Source of the DNA: Methylobacterium sp. FF17 | GTDB lineage: Bacteria > Pseudomonadota > Alphaproteobacteria > Rhizobiales > Beijerinckiaceae | Direction: 5' to 3' | Length of the DNA: 64,000 nucleotides | Assembly (NCBI RefSeq): GCF_025813715.1 | Contig: NZ_CP107532.1 | Location: 2,480,001 to 2,544,000 of the forward strand | Part shown: piece after piece, positions 8,134 to 16,484 of the stretch | Layout: each line of letters begins with the position of its first letter | Numbering within the stretch: position 1 is the first letter of the stretch | The notes under the pieces: model-generated | Told to the model about the DNA's origin: nothing | The model's database searches: none | Seen by the model: the letters and a program-made list of their open reading frames with translations, nothing else | Translations under genes and position numbers: made by a program

Positions 8134-9288
8134 ATGCAATTCAATCGTTTCATCGGCTTATACAAAAGCTTGCGTCCGGCTCCGTCGGACTCGAGCACTG
8201 CCGCCTCGCAGGACTTCCGCCGGCAGTTCCTCCATCTGCGCTCCGACATCGAACCCGGCGATGGCGATCAACCTGCCGACGGGCCGGCCTGTCCTCCGGG
8301 GCCGGATCAGGTTACAGCCGGAGCGGGCTCGACATCTTGGACTGTTCAACCGCGCGTCAGGGACTTGCGGCTTGCCCTGGCCGCGGGCGAGTTCGCGCTC
8401 GTCTATCAGCCCTACGTCTGCGCGCGGACCGGTGCGGTCACGGGCTGCGAGGCGCTGCTGCGCTGGCATCACCCGGTCCTGGGACGGGTCTCGCCCGCCA
8501 CCTTCATACCCCTGGCTGAAAAGACCAACGCGATCATTCCGATCGGGGCCTGGGTCCTGAGGACGGCCTGCCGCGAAGCGGCGGCTTGGCCGGAGGCCTG
8601 CCGGGTCTCGGTGAACGTGTCGTCGGTTCAACTGCACGCGCCGGGCTTCGCGACCGAGGTCGCCGCCGCCCTCCAGGCCGGGGGTATCCCGGCCTCCCGC
8701 CTCGAACTGGAACTGACCGAGGGGGTCCTCATCCGCGATGCCGAGGCCGCGCAGGCCTGCATCGCGGAGATCCGGGCGCTCGGCGTCAGCGTCGCCCTCG
8801 ACGATTTCGGGACGGGCTTCTCGTCGCTGAGCTACCTGCAGCACTTCACCTTCGACCGGGTCAAGATCGACCACTCGTTCACCAAGGGTCTGCTGGAGAT
8901 ACGCCAGAGCGAAGTCCTCGTTCGCGCGATGCGGGACATCGCGCGTCAACTCGGGATGTCGGTCACGGCCGAGGGCGTCGAGACCGAGGCCGAAGCCGGC
9001 CTGCTGCGCGAGATCGGAGCCGATGAACTTCAGGGCTTCCTGTTCAGCCGCCCCCTCGACGCCACTGCCGCCCGGATCGTCCTGAGCGAGAACACCCGGG
9101 CATCGGATGGGCATCGCCCCGCGCCCGTCCAAGACTTCCGCTCCGGTGAGGACTCTCGCTCCGGTGAGGACTCTTGCTCCGGTGAAGACCCGCACTCCGG
9201 TGAAGACCCGCGCTTCAGCGAAGACTCGGCCCCTGGTGCCGGCGCCGTGCCGCAACGTGGGACTACGACCGGGCGTGGGAGGCGCTGA
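8134..9288 (+). CDS. EAL-domain cyclic-di-GMP phosphodiesterase
   Basis: A 384-residue cytosolic protein. Residues 1-75 are a low-complexity N-terminus; the EAL domain runs about 76-325. Catalytic residues look intact: CEALLRW (Glu106), NVSS near 161, ELTEG, DDFGTGFSSL, KIDHSF, AEGVE and LQGFLFSRP. It should cleave c-di-GMP to pGpG. After the domain comes a tail with five six-residue units of the form (R/C/H)SGED(S/P), about residues 336-365, encoded by an 18-bp DNA repeat. The stop is immediately followed by the ATG of a GGDEF cyclase, so the two genes form an operon with opposing activities. Confidence 0.9.
   Translation: MQFNRFIGLYKSLRPAPSDSSTAASQDFRRQFLHLRSDIEPGDGDQPADGPACPPGPDQVTAGAGSTSWTVQPRVRDLRLALAAGEFALVYQPYVCARTGAVTGCEALLRWHHPVLGRVSPATFIPLAEKTNAIIPIGAWVLRTACREAAAWPEACRVSVNVSSVQLHAPGFATEVAAALQAGGIPASRLELELTEGVLIRDAEAAQACIAEIRALGVSVALDDFGTGFSSLSYLQHFTFDRVKIDHSFTKGLLEIRQSEVLVRAMRDIARQLGMSVTAEGVETEAEAGLLREIGADELQGFLFSRPLDATAARIVLSENTRASDGHRPAPVQDFRSGEDSRSGEDSCSGEDPHSGEDPRFSEDSAPGAGAVPQRGTTTGRGRR
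9139..9228 (+). repeat. 18-bp coding tandem repeat in the EAL gene
   Basis: Five in-frame 18-base units. The first two are identical, units 3 and 4 diverge slightly and unit 5 is degenerate. They encode a hydrophilic acidic repeat at the C-terminus of the EAL protein. Copy number could vary between strains without breaking the frame. Confidence 0.88.
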
Positions 9289-10551
9289 ATGACCACGCTG
9301 GATTACGATACTCTGCAGGTCGCGAGCATCTGCAGCCGCCTTGCCTTCGTCGGTGTGTTCCTGGTGACCCTGCTGCGGCATCCGGGCGAGACCTGCTTCG
9401 CGGTCTGGGCGGCTGCGCTCGGCTGCTCGCTGGTCGCTTCCTTGATGATGCAGGGAGACCTCGCCTCCGTCTCGCTGAGCGCCCACCGGGGGGCCTTCGT
9501 CTACACCCTGTACGGCGCGAGCCTGGCCCTGTCCTGGGCCGGGCTTCGCCTGTTCTATGAACGACCCGTCATCGGAGGTCGGATCCTTGCCCTGGCTGTC
9601 GCGCCCGGGCTGTTCTACGGGCTGCTGGTGACGTTCGGAATGCCGATGACGGGGAGCATGAGCGCCGTCTTCGTCTGCATCGCCCTGAGCACGGGCCTGT
9701 GCATCCTGGAGATCCTGAGGACGCCCGCCTCGGCGCGGCTCTGGACACAGTACATCGTCCTGCTGGGTTTCAGCGGATACTTCCTGGTCTTCCTGCTCGC
9801 GATCGCCGCCATGCAACTCGGGGAGATACGCCCCAACCCGACGGAGAGCGGCATCCACGCGCTGCTGTTCGATCAGTCCTGTGGCGTCTTCCTGCAGGTC
9901 GGGTACCTGGCCATGATGAGCGAGCGCGCGCAGCTGAAGCTCCAGCGCCTCGCCGAGACCGATCCGCTCACCGGACTGGCGAACCGGCGCGGATTGTTCT
10001 CGACGATGGCCCGGATGTCCGGCCCCGATCGCGCGTTTCCCCGTTGCGCGGTCCTTCTGACCGACATCGACCATTTCAAGTCCGTCAACGACACCCATGG
10101 ACACGAAGCCGGTGATCGCGTCCTCGTCGAGTTCGCCCAGCGGTTGCGCGCTGTGATGCGCAGGAACGACGTCGTCGCCCGCTGGGGTGGCGAGGAATTC
10201 CTGATCGTCCTCGACGCTGCGGACGCCCCCGATGCCGTCGGCGTGGCCGAGCGCCTGCTCGGTGCGGTGTCCGGCCAGCCCTTCACGATCGACGGCTTGG
10301 CGCTGAAGATCACGGCGAGCGTCGGGGTTTCGGCTCCGGCGGCCGGGGAGTTGCGGATCGACGACGCTCTGGCCCGGGCCGATTCCGCCCTCTACGCGGC
10401 CAAGACCGGCGGCCGGAATCGCGTCTGCCTCACAGGCCCTCCGGTCGCACCCGTCTCGGACGAGACCGGATCGCCGAACACCGCCACCCGGCTCGGCGCG
10501 GCCGTGCAGGCCATCCAGGCCGGTATCCAGCCGCAACCGGACCCGGCCTGA
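9289..10551 (+). CDS. Membrane GGDEF diguanylate cyclase
   Basis: A 420-residue protein with about six hydrophobic segments in residues 10-210 as a membrane sensor region. The GGDEF domain follows from about 218: AETDPLTGLANRRG, LLTDIDHFKSVND, the active-site GGEEF at 300-304, and VGVS with an ADSALYAAKTGGRNR end. An RRND I-site at 291-294, five residues before GGEEF, predicts product inhibition by c-di-GMP. It should make c-di-GMP at the inner membrane. Its ATG abuts the stop of the EAL gene; a GGGAGG site in the EAL 3' end serves as its ribosome-binding site. Confidence 0.92.
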   Translation: MTTLDYDTLQVASICSRLAFVGVFLVTLLRHPGETCFAVWAAALGCSLVASLMMQGDLASVSLSAHRGAFVYTLYGASLALSWAGLRLFYERPVIGGRILALAVAPGLFYGLLVTFGMPMTGSMSAVFVCIALSTGLCILEILRTPASARLWTQYIVLLGFSGYFLVFLLAIAAMQLGEIRPNPTESGIHALLFDQSCGVFLQVGYLAMMSERAQLKLQRLAETDPLTGLANRRGLFSTMARMSGPDRAFPRCAVLLTDIDHFKSVNDTHGHEAGDRVLVEFAQRLRAVMRRNDVVARWGGEEFLIVLDAADAPDAVGVAERLLGAVSGQPFTIDGLALKITASVGVSAPAAGELRIDDALARADSALYAAKTGGRNRVCLTGPPVAPVSDETGSPNTATRLGAAVQAIQAGIQPQPDPA

Positions 10552-10744
10552 ACGGCCCGCCCACCGCACGTCCGATGTGCACGACGAATTTACCGATCCT
10601 CACCCCCGATCCTCGCCCCCCAGACGCCTGCCCTGCAGGCCTGCCCTCGAACACGAAAAGCACGGGACCATGTCCGGCCGTTTCCCACGCTCCACCGACT
10701 CGTGCCCTTCGCATGCGCCTCGCCCGAAACCGTCCGGACGCCGG

Positions 10745-11416
10745 ATGGTGTTTCGCCGTACGCAGACCGTGCTGGCGGCCTCCCTCGGTGCGTTCGTGCT
10801 CTCCGCACCCGGCCGGGCGGCCGACGCCGCGCCGGAGGCGCGAGACACCGGCGGGCTCGTCGCCGGCAGCATCCTCGTGCGTGGCCGGGCCACGGGCCTG
10901 ATTCCCGTCAACCAGCATTCGCAGGTCGATTTCGTGGGCGGGCGCGTGGTGACGCCGATCCGCATCCTGCCCGACTTCGACGCGACGTACTTCCTCAGCG
11001 ACCATTTCGCGGTGTCGGGTCAGGCCGGCATCGTGGCGACCCGGAGTGCGTTGCACGGATCGCTCGTCGGCAACCTGCCGATCGGCCGTACCTGGAGCTT
11101 CGCCGCCACCGGGGCGATCCAGTTCCACCTCTTTCCCGACGCGGCCTTCAACCCTTATGTCGGTGCGGGCGCCGCCTATACGCATCCGCTCGCCTACGAG
11201 CCGGCCAAGCCGTTCATTACCGCGATGAAGGCCGACCCGCAGGTGGGACCGGTGATCCAGGCGGGTTTCGATTATCACCTCGGCGGACGGTGGTACGCCA
11301 ACGTCGAGGTCAAGCAGATCTTCCTGCCGACCCAGGTCTCCCACATCGGCCCCGTCGGCGCGCGGGTAAAGCTCGACATGCTGATCGTCGGCGCCGGCCT
11401 CGGCTACCGTTTCTGA
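10745..11416 (+). CDS. OmpW-family outer-membrane protein
   Basis: About 223 residues from MVFRRT at 10745; an alternative in-frame ATG at 10670 would give an unusually long n-region. The signal peptide ends near APGRAADA. The mature protein has the OmpW pattern: GSILVRGRATGLIP, PIRILPDFDATYFLSDHFA, PYVGAGAAYTHP, QAGFDYHLGGRWYANVEVKQIFL and a final GLGYRF strand. The family forms an eight-stranded barrel with a lateral hydrophobic path for small molecules. The start choice is uncertain because neither ATG has a strong ribosome-binding site. Confidence 0.82.
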   Translation: MVFRRTQTVLAASLGAFVLSAPGRAADAAPEARDTGGLVAGSILVRGRATGLIPVNQHSQVDFVGGRVVTPIRILPDFDATYFLSDHFAVSGQAGIVATRSALHGSLVGNLPIGRTWSFAATGAIQFHLFPDAAFNPYVGAGAAYTHPLAYEPAKPFITAMKADPQVGPVIQAGFDYHLGGRWYANVEVKQIFLPTQVSHIGPVGARVKLDMLIVGAGLGYRF

Positions 11417-11440
11417 GCGCCGGCTCGTGGGGCGGAGGGT

Positions 11441-13627
11441 CTACTCCCCCACCCCGAACAGCTTCTCGAGGAAGTTCCGGTCGTCCTGGCTCGGGCCACG
11501 GCTCGCATCCGCGTGGCGCGCCGCGGTGCGGGGCGGCGGGGCTGCGGCCTGGGGCTCGCCCAGGAGCGCGCCGATGAGGCCGCCCGGCGCGCTGCCGGTG
11601 GCGGCCGGCTCGGCCGGTGCACGGTTGCGCCAGCGATTGGCGCCGGGCAGCATCGCGGGCGATTGACCCTTCAGGGCCACCGTCATGTAGGCCTTCCAGA
11701 TCTCACCCGGCAGGTTGCCGCCGGACACCTTCTTGGTGGATTCGCCGTCGTCGTTGCCGAGCCAGACGCCCGTCACCAGGGTCGACGAGTAGCCCACGAA
11801 CCAGGCATCGCGGAAATCCTGGCTGGTGCCGGTCTTGCCGGCGAGATCCCAGCCCGGAACCTCCGCCTTCTTCGCCGTCCCGGTCACGAAGGTCTCGTGC
11901 ATCATCGCGTTCATCATCGAGACCGCATTGGCGTCGATGACGCGGCCGAGCCCCGCATCCTTGCGCTTGTAGAGGAGCTTGCCGTCCGCGCCCTTCACGC
12001 TGGCGATGACGTAGGGGATCACCCCCGTGCCACCATTGGCGAAGGCCGCGTAGGCGCCCACCAGTTCCAGCGGCGTCACCTCCGAGGTGCCGAGCGCGAT
12101 CGAGCCGTTGGCCTGGAGCGGAGAGGCGATGCCGAGGCGCTGGGCCGTCTGCACCACGGTCTTCGGGCCGACCTCCTGGCCGAGGCGCACCGCCACGGTG
12201 TTGAGCGACAGGGCCAGCGCGTCCCGGAGCGTCACGGGGCCGCGATAGTCGCGCGAGTAGTTCTCGGGGTTCCAGCCCTTGATGCTGATCGGCGCGTCGT
12301 CGCGCACCGAGTCGGGGGTCAGGCCGTGCTCGACCGCCGCGAGGTAGACGAAGGGCTTGAAGGAGGAACCGGGCTGGCGCTTGGCCGTGGTGGCGCGGTT
12401 GAATTGGCTCTGCGCGTAATCGCGCCCGCCCACCAGGGCGCGGATCGCGCCATCGGGCCTCAGGGAGACGAGGGCGCCCTGGGCGACGTTGTAGCGGGCG
12501 CCCTTCTGGTTCAGCTCGTCGACCAAGGCCTTCTCGCCGGCCGCCTGCAGGCCGGTATCGACGGTGGTTGCGATGACGATGTCGCTCTCGAATTTCGGCA
12601 GGAAGTCGTCGAGCACGTCCATGACGAGGTCGGCGACGTAGTTGGCCGATCCGCCGCCGCGCGCGCCCGCGGGGCGGGCCGGGTTCGCCAGGGCCAGCTT
12701 GGCGTCCGCGGGCTTCGCGAAACCGAGCTCCTGCATCGCGGCGAGGACCTGGGCGGCGCGGGCCTGGGCGGCGGGCAGGTTGCGGTTCGGGGCCAGGCGC
12801 GAGGGCGCCTGCACGAGGCCGCCGAGCATCGCGGCCTCCGCCAGGGTGACGGCCTTGGCGGGCTTGCCGAAGTAGCGCTGGGCGGCTGCCTCGACGCCGT
12901 AGGCGCCGGCGCCGAAATAGACCCGGTTGAGGTAGAGTTCGAGGATCTCGTCCTTGGTATACGTGTGCTCCAGCCACAGGGCGAGGATCGCCTCCTGGAT
13001 CTTCCGCGAGGCCGAGCGCTCGGGCGTCAGGAACAGGTTCTTGGCGAGCTGCTGGGTGAGCGTCGAACCACCCTGCGAGACGCCGCGCCGCGTCACGTTC
13101 TGGGCGACCGCGCGGGCGATGCCCACGGGGTCGACGCCGAGATGGCTGTAGAAGCGCCGGTCCTCGATCGCCACGAAGGCGCGGGGCAGGTAGGGCGGCA
13201 ATTCGCGGATGCTGACGACCCGGCCGCCGGTCTCGCCGCGATTGGCCAGCAGCGAGCCGTCGCTCGCCAGGATCGCGATGTTGGGCGGACGCTTCGGGAC
13301 CGCGAGCTGGTCGATCGGCGGCAGTTGCGAGGCGTGATAGGCCACGAGCCCGGCGATGCCGATCACCGCCCAGAGGCCGAGGACGAGGCCGAAATAGACG
13401 AGCCGCCCGAGGATGGAGCGGCGCGCCCGGCGCGGCGCCTTGCGGAGCGCCTGCACCGGAGCCTTACGCGCCCCCTTCGAGCCTGATCCCCCGCCTCTCG
13501 CCACGCCGCCTCCCGCGCGATCGGCCCGCGACAGGCGCAGATCGAGGTCGGCCGGATCCCCGGCGCGCCCCTCGGGCACGTCGAAGTTCGGCTCACCCCG
13601 GCCTACGCGTCCGCGTCCCTTCGCCAT
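11441..13627 (-). CDS. Penicillin-binding protein 1A, bifunctional
   Basis: A 728-residue class A PBP starting MAKGRG at 13627. A basic cytoplasmic N-terminus of about 70 residues leads to one transmembrane helix at 73-97. The glycosyltransferase 51 domain has the catalytic EDRRFYSHLGVD (Glu155), GGSTLTQQLAKN near 187 and a KIQE-ALALWLE block. The transpeptidase domain has SSFK (Ser421, Lys424), an SLN motif and KTGTSQDFRDAW. It polymerises and cross-links peptidoglycan in the periplasm. The Ala/Pro-rich C-terminus is of low complexity. It is transcribed alone and converges with the OmpW gene. Confidence 0.95.
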   Translation of the reverse strand: MAKGRGRVGRGEPNFDVPEGRAGDPADLDLRLSRADRAGGGVARGGGSGSKGARKAPVQALRKAPRRARRSILGRLVYFGLVLGLWAVIGIAGLVAYHASQLPPIDQLAVPKRPPNIAILASDGSLLANRGETGGRVVSIRELPPYLPRAFVAIEDRRFYSHLGVDPVGIARAVAQNVTRRGVSQGGSTLTQQLAKNLFLTPERSASRKIQEAILALWLEHTYTKDEILELYLNRVYFGAGAYGVEAAAQRYFGKPAKAVTLAEAAMLGGLVQAPSRLAPNRNLPAAQARAAQVLAAMQELGFAKPADAKLALANPARPAGARGGGSANYVADLVMDVLDDFLPKFESDIVIATTVDTGLQAAGEKALVDELNQKGARYNVAQGALVSLRPDGAIRALVGGRDYAQSQFNRATTAKRQPGSSFKPFVYLAAVEHGLTPDSVRDDAPISIKGWNPENYSRDYRGPVTLRDALALSLNTVAVRLGQEVGPKTVVQTAQRLGIASPLQANGSIALGTSEVTPLELVGAYAAFANGGTGVIPYVIASVKGADGKLLYKRKDAGLGRVIDANAVSMMNAMMHETFVTGTAKKAEVPGWDLAGKTGTSQDFRDAWFVGYSSTLVTGVWLGNDDGESTKKVSGGNLPGEIWKAYMTVALKGQSPAMLPGANRWRNRAPAEPAATGSAPGGLIGALLGEPQAAAPPPRTAARHADASRGPSQDDRNFLEKLFGVGE

Positions 13628-13803
13628 CAGTCCCGTCTGTCCCAAGGTTCGTTCGCGATTCGAGCGACCCTGCAAGCGCACGGTAAATGCGGCGGGTTTA
13701 AGGGGTGTTAACCGATGGTTTTTTCAAAGGCTTGAGAAACAAGGGAAAAATCTGCCGCGGTGGAATTCCGTCCTCCCAGCGTTCGAGTCGGAAGCCCTTC
13801 GGA

Positions 13804-14253
13804 TCAGCTCTTCTTGCGTAAGGGGCGGACCATCACGGTGCCGCCGCCGAGGAATCCGGTGGCGTCGGCGAAGGCGTGCAGCGTGGGCTGCTCGGGGTCG
13901 ATCAGCAACTGAAGCGCGCCGCAACCGGCCGAGCGCGCCGCCTGCGCCCCGGCCTTGAGGAGGAGCCGGCCGATGCCGCGTCGGCGCTCCTCTGGGCCCA
14001 CCAGAAGGGTGGTGACCTGCGCGACCGGCAGGTCCGCCTCAAGGGTGCGATACCAGTGCAGGAGGATGAGCCCGCTGGGCGGTCCCCATTCCGCGGCGAC
14101 GAGGGCCGCGCCCGAACCCTGCCGCAGGGCGTCGAGCCGCTCGGCCAAGACCTCGGGGGCCGTGGGATACCCGGCCGCGCGCAGCAGCACGGACAGCCCC
14201 GCCGCGTCGGTGCCCGTCGCGGCGCGGATCTCAAGCCCGTAACGGCTCGCCAA
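13804..14253 (-). CDS. GNAT-family N-acetyltransferase
   Basis: A 149-residue protein with a GNAT fold. The LPVAQVTTLLV strand is followed by the acetyl-CoA pyrophosphate loop EERRRGIGRLLL near residue 92, then LIDPEQPTLHAFADATGF, where the last motif is typical of motif B. The C-terminal PLRKKS is basic. The acceptor substrate is unknown. It lies between PBP1A and a small membrane protein, all on the minus strand but with separate gaps. Confidence 0.85.
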   Translation of the reverse strand: MASRYGLEIRAATGTDAAGLSVLLRAAGYPTAPEVLAERLDALRQGSGAALVAAEWGPPSGLILLHWYRTLEADLPVAQVTTLLVGPEERRRGIGRLLLKAGAQAARSAGCGALQLLIDPEQPTLHAFADATGFLGGGTVMVRPLRKKS

Positions 14254-14315
14254 TCTGATCTCCGATCGGCTCGTCCCGGCGGGTCACGCCGGGAGAGCGA
14301 GGGGCGGAAGCCGGT

Positions 14316-14639
14316 TCAGTCCCGCCGCATCAGGCCGAACAGGGCGAAGCCCGCCAGCGCCGCGAGGCCGAGCGCCAGCCCGCGATTGCCGCGGAAGTGG
14401 TCCGCCGCCGCTTCTCCTGCCTCGCGCAGGTCCTGGGCCAGGGGCGAACCGGTGAGGATGCGCTCGGCGCGGGCGTGATTCTCGGGCCGCGTGGCGATCG
14501 ACACCGCGAAGGAGCCGTCATCCACCCGGTCGATCTCGACGCTGTTGCGCGCGAAGCCCGCGCGGGACAGGCGCTCGCGTGCGGATCGCGCGGCCTTGAG
14601 GGAGGGAACGGTCACGGAAGCCAACACGCTGTCGGACAT
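14316..14639 (-). CDS. Small protein with C-terminal membrane helix, unknown function
   Basis: A 107-residue protein starting MSDSVL at 14639, preceded by a consensus AAGGAG site. The first 60 residues read like a small alpha/beta domain. A linker is followed by one hydrophobic helix near the C-terminus ending GLMRRD, so it may be anchored in the inner membrane with its body in the cytoplasm. I do not recognise a family. Coding composition is strong. Confidence 0.75.
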   Translation of the reverse strand: MSDSVLASVTVPSLKAARSARERLSRAGFARNSVEIDRVDDGSFAVSIATRPENHARAERILTGSPLAQDLREAGEAAADHFRGNRGLALGLAALAGFALFGLMRRD

Positions 14640-14765
14640 TGAGTTTTCTCCTTGGTTTGGCAAACCAAACCACGGCCGTACGAAGGTGGTTCCGCGAAAG
14701 TGGGCCGCTGCCCCCGGGGGATGCGCCCTTAAGCTCCCGGCAACCGACGTGGTCCTAAGCCCGGG

Positions 14766-15026
14766 GTGTCTCGCGTCGGGCCGATCCCGCGCCGTCGCAT
14801 CAGGAGCTTGCCAGGCTTGCGCGATCCGTTCGTTCCCGCCGCCCTCGCCGACCGCCTCCGGCAGAAGGGTCGCGAGGCCCGGTCCCGCGCGGCGCTCGTC
14901 TACGAACCGGCGAAACCGGTCTTCGCCGAACTACTGGACACGCGCGGCCACGGCACCGGGCAATTCGTGCGCCTGTCCCAGGGGATGGTCGAGGCAATCA
15001 CGCGGGGGACGAAGGCGGAGGGCTGA
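14766..15026 (+). CDS. Hypothetical small basic protein
   Basis: An open frame of up to 86 residues whose second half has the high GC3 codon pattern of neighbouring genes. It includes ALADRLRQKGREARSRAALVYEP and a short hydrophilic end. No family is recognised. The first 25 residues are less convincing, so the true start may be a later GTG or CTG. It is included because no other frame in this gap looks coding. Confidence 0.4.
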   Translation: MSRVGPIPRRRIRSLPGLRDPFVPAALADRLRQKGREARSRAALVYEPAKPVFAELLDTRGHGTGQFVRLSQGMVEAITRGTKAEG

Positions 15027-15145
15027 CGGGCAGGTGCGCCGTCCGTTCGGGACTTCGCGCGAACGCTGTCGGGAAGGCGGACCTACCCAACCTTGATGGG
15101 ACGTGCCTTCACGCCCCGTCGGCATTCACGTCGGAATGCGGCGCG

Positions 15146-15439
15146 CTACCGGTCACAGCCGATGCAGATGTCGCGGACCACCCTGTCGCGGGCCGGGCCG
15201 GTGCGCTGGTTCGGCAGCGTTCCGGCGAAGGCGTGTTCCGCCGCGCGTCCCTGGGGTGCGACGGGCTTCGGCGCGGCCGGCGCGAGCGTCCGGGATGGGT
15301 CGGGCATCGGCGGGGTCAACGCCATGTACTGCGCCGGGGCCGTGCTCGGGGCAAACGCGAGCCCGGCCATCAGGCAGGGGATCACGCGTTTCGGCAGCGC
15401 CGCAGCCGCAAGAGCAGCCGCAAGACATCGCAGGGCCAT
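15146..15439 (-). CDS. Hypothetical secreted protein
   Basis: A 97-residue frame with an apparent signal peptide: a basic start, two hydrophobic stretches and AFAPSTAPAQ near residue 37. It is followed by a Pro/Ala-rich segment and a C-terminus with two Cys (ICIGCDR). No family recognised. It is divergent from the glutamine amidotransferase gene. Support comes only from the signal-like N-terminus and codon style. Confidence 0.4.
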   Translation of the reverse strand: MALRCLAAALAAAALPKRVIPCLMAGLAFAPSTAPAQYMALTPPMPDPSRTLAPAAPKPVAPQGRAAEHAFAGTLPNQRTGPARDRVVRDICIGCDR

Positions 15440-15598
15440 CCGAGCCTCCGGTCACGTGCCCAGGGTGTGCGACGCAGATTCCTGCGGCGATGCAGATTCC
15501 TGCGGCGATCCGGCCACCCCTCCACCGGGAACGAGGGGGCGGCCGGATCGTTCCTCGTCCCATTTTCCGGCCTCGCGGCCGAAGGGGATCGGACATCC

Positions 15599-16456
15599 AT
15601 GCTCACACTCCTCGTCGCGGACGGGAACGACCGGGAGGGACGCGCGAGCCACTTCGCGGGCACCGGCGTCACCTCGGCGGAGGCCTATGCGGCCATCCTG
15701 CGCGACCTCGCGCCGGGGATGGCCTGCACGCTGATCAATCCGGCCGATGCCGATGCGACGCTGCCTCCCGGCGCGGCGCTCGCCGATTACGACGGCCTCG
15801 TGGTCACCGGCTCCACCCTGCATGTCGGTGACGACACCGACGCCGTCCGGCGTCAGATCGCCCTGGTGCGCCGGGCGCTCGCGTGCGGCCTGCCGGTCTT
15901 CGGCTCGTGCTGGGGTGTCCAGGTGGCGGCGGTGGTGGCGGGCGGCGACGCGGGCCCGAATCCGAAGGGACCGGAATACGGGTTCTCGCGGGATCTGACC
16001 CTCACCGAGGCCGGACGCGCCCACCCGCTCCTGGCCGGGCGACCGGCGCGCTTCGATGCGCCGGCCATGCATTTGGACGCGGTCGTCACGCCGCCCGCCG
16101 ACGCCACGGTGCTGGCGGGGAACCGGCTCCTCCCGGTTCAGGCGATCGAGATCGTGTACGGGCCGGGGGTGTTCTGGGGGACGCAGTACCATCCGGAACT
16201 GGACCTCGACGCGCTCGCCGCCATGCTGCGGCTGAGCGCCGACGACGTGGTCGCGGCGGGAGTCCTGCCCGATCCCGCGGCGGTGGAGGCCTTCGCGGCC
16301 GATCTCTGCCGGGTCCATGCCGATCCAGAGGGTGAGACCGGGCGCGTCGCCCTGCACCGGCTCGGGCCCGACCTCCTCGAACCCGCCCGCCGGCGCACCG
16401 AGATCGCCAACTTCCTGGAGCGTCTCGTCCGCCCCCGCGTCGTCGCGGCGGCCTGA
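15599..16456 (+). CDS. Class I glutamine amidotransferase-like protein
   Basis: A 285-residue protein. The amidotransferase core has DYDGLVVTGSTLHV near 64, the nucleophile elbow FGSCWGVQV with Cys104, and TQYHPELD with the catalytic His and Glu of the triad. This class of stand-alone domains hydrolyses glutamine or gamma-glutamyl compounds; the acceptor reaction cannot be named. The ATG at 15599 gives the usual family N-terminus although the frame is open for 366 bases upstream. The C-terminal 60 residues are helical and not diagnostic. Confidence 0.85.
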   Translation: MLTLLVADGNDREGRASHFAGTGVTSAEAYAAILRDLAPGMACTLINPADADATLPPGAALADYDGLVVTGSTLHVGDDTDAVRRQIALVRRALACGLPVFGSCWGVQVAAVVAGGDAGPNPKGPEYGFSRDLTLTEAGRAHPLLAGRPARFDAPAMHLDAVVTPPADATVLAGNRLLPVQAIEIVYGPGVFWGTQYHPELDLDALAAMLRLSADDVVAAGVLPDPAAVEAFAADLCRVHADPEGETGRVALHRLGPDLLEPARRRTEIANFLERLVRPRVVAAA

Positions 16457-16484
16457 CCGCTCGGGTGAGCGCCGCGCGACGTCC

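Noticed and set aside
9139..9228. Short repeats that could suggest a CRISPR-like array
   Set aside because: Units are directly adjacent, in frame and lack spacers; they encode a protein repeat.
13698..13711. TTAA-GGGGTG-TTAA resembling a CtrA box upstream of PBP1A
   Set aside because: The spacer is six bases, not the seven of the CtrA consensus, and no promoter elements support it.
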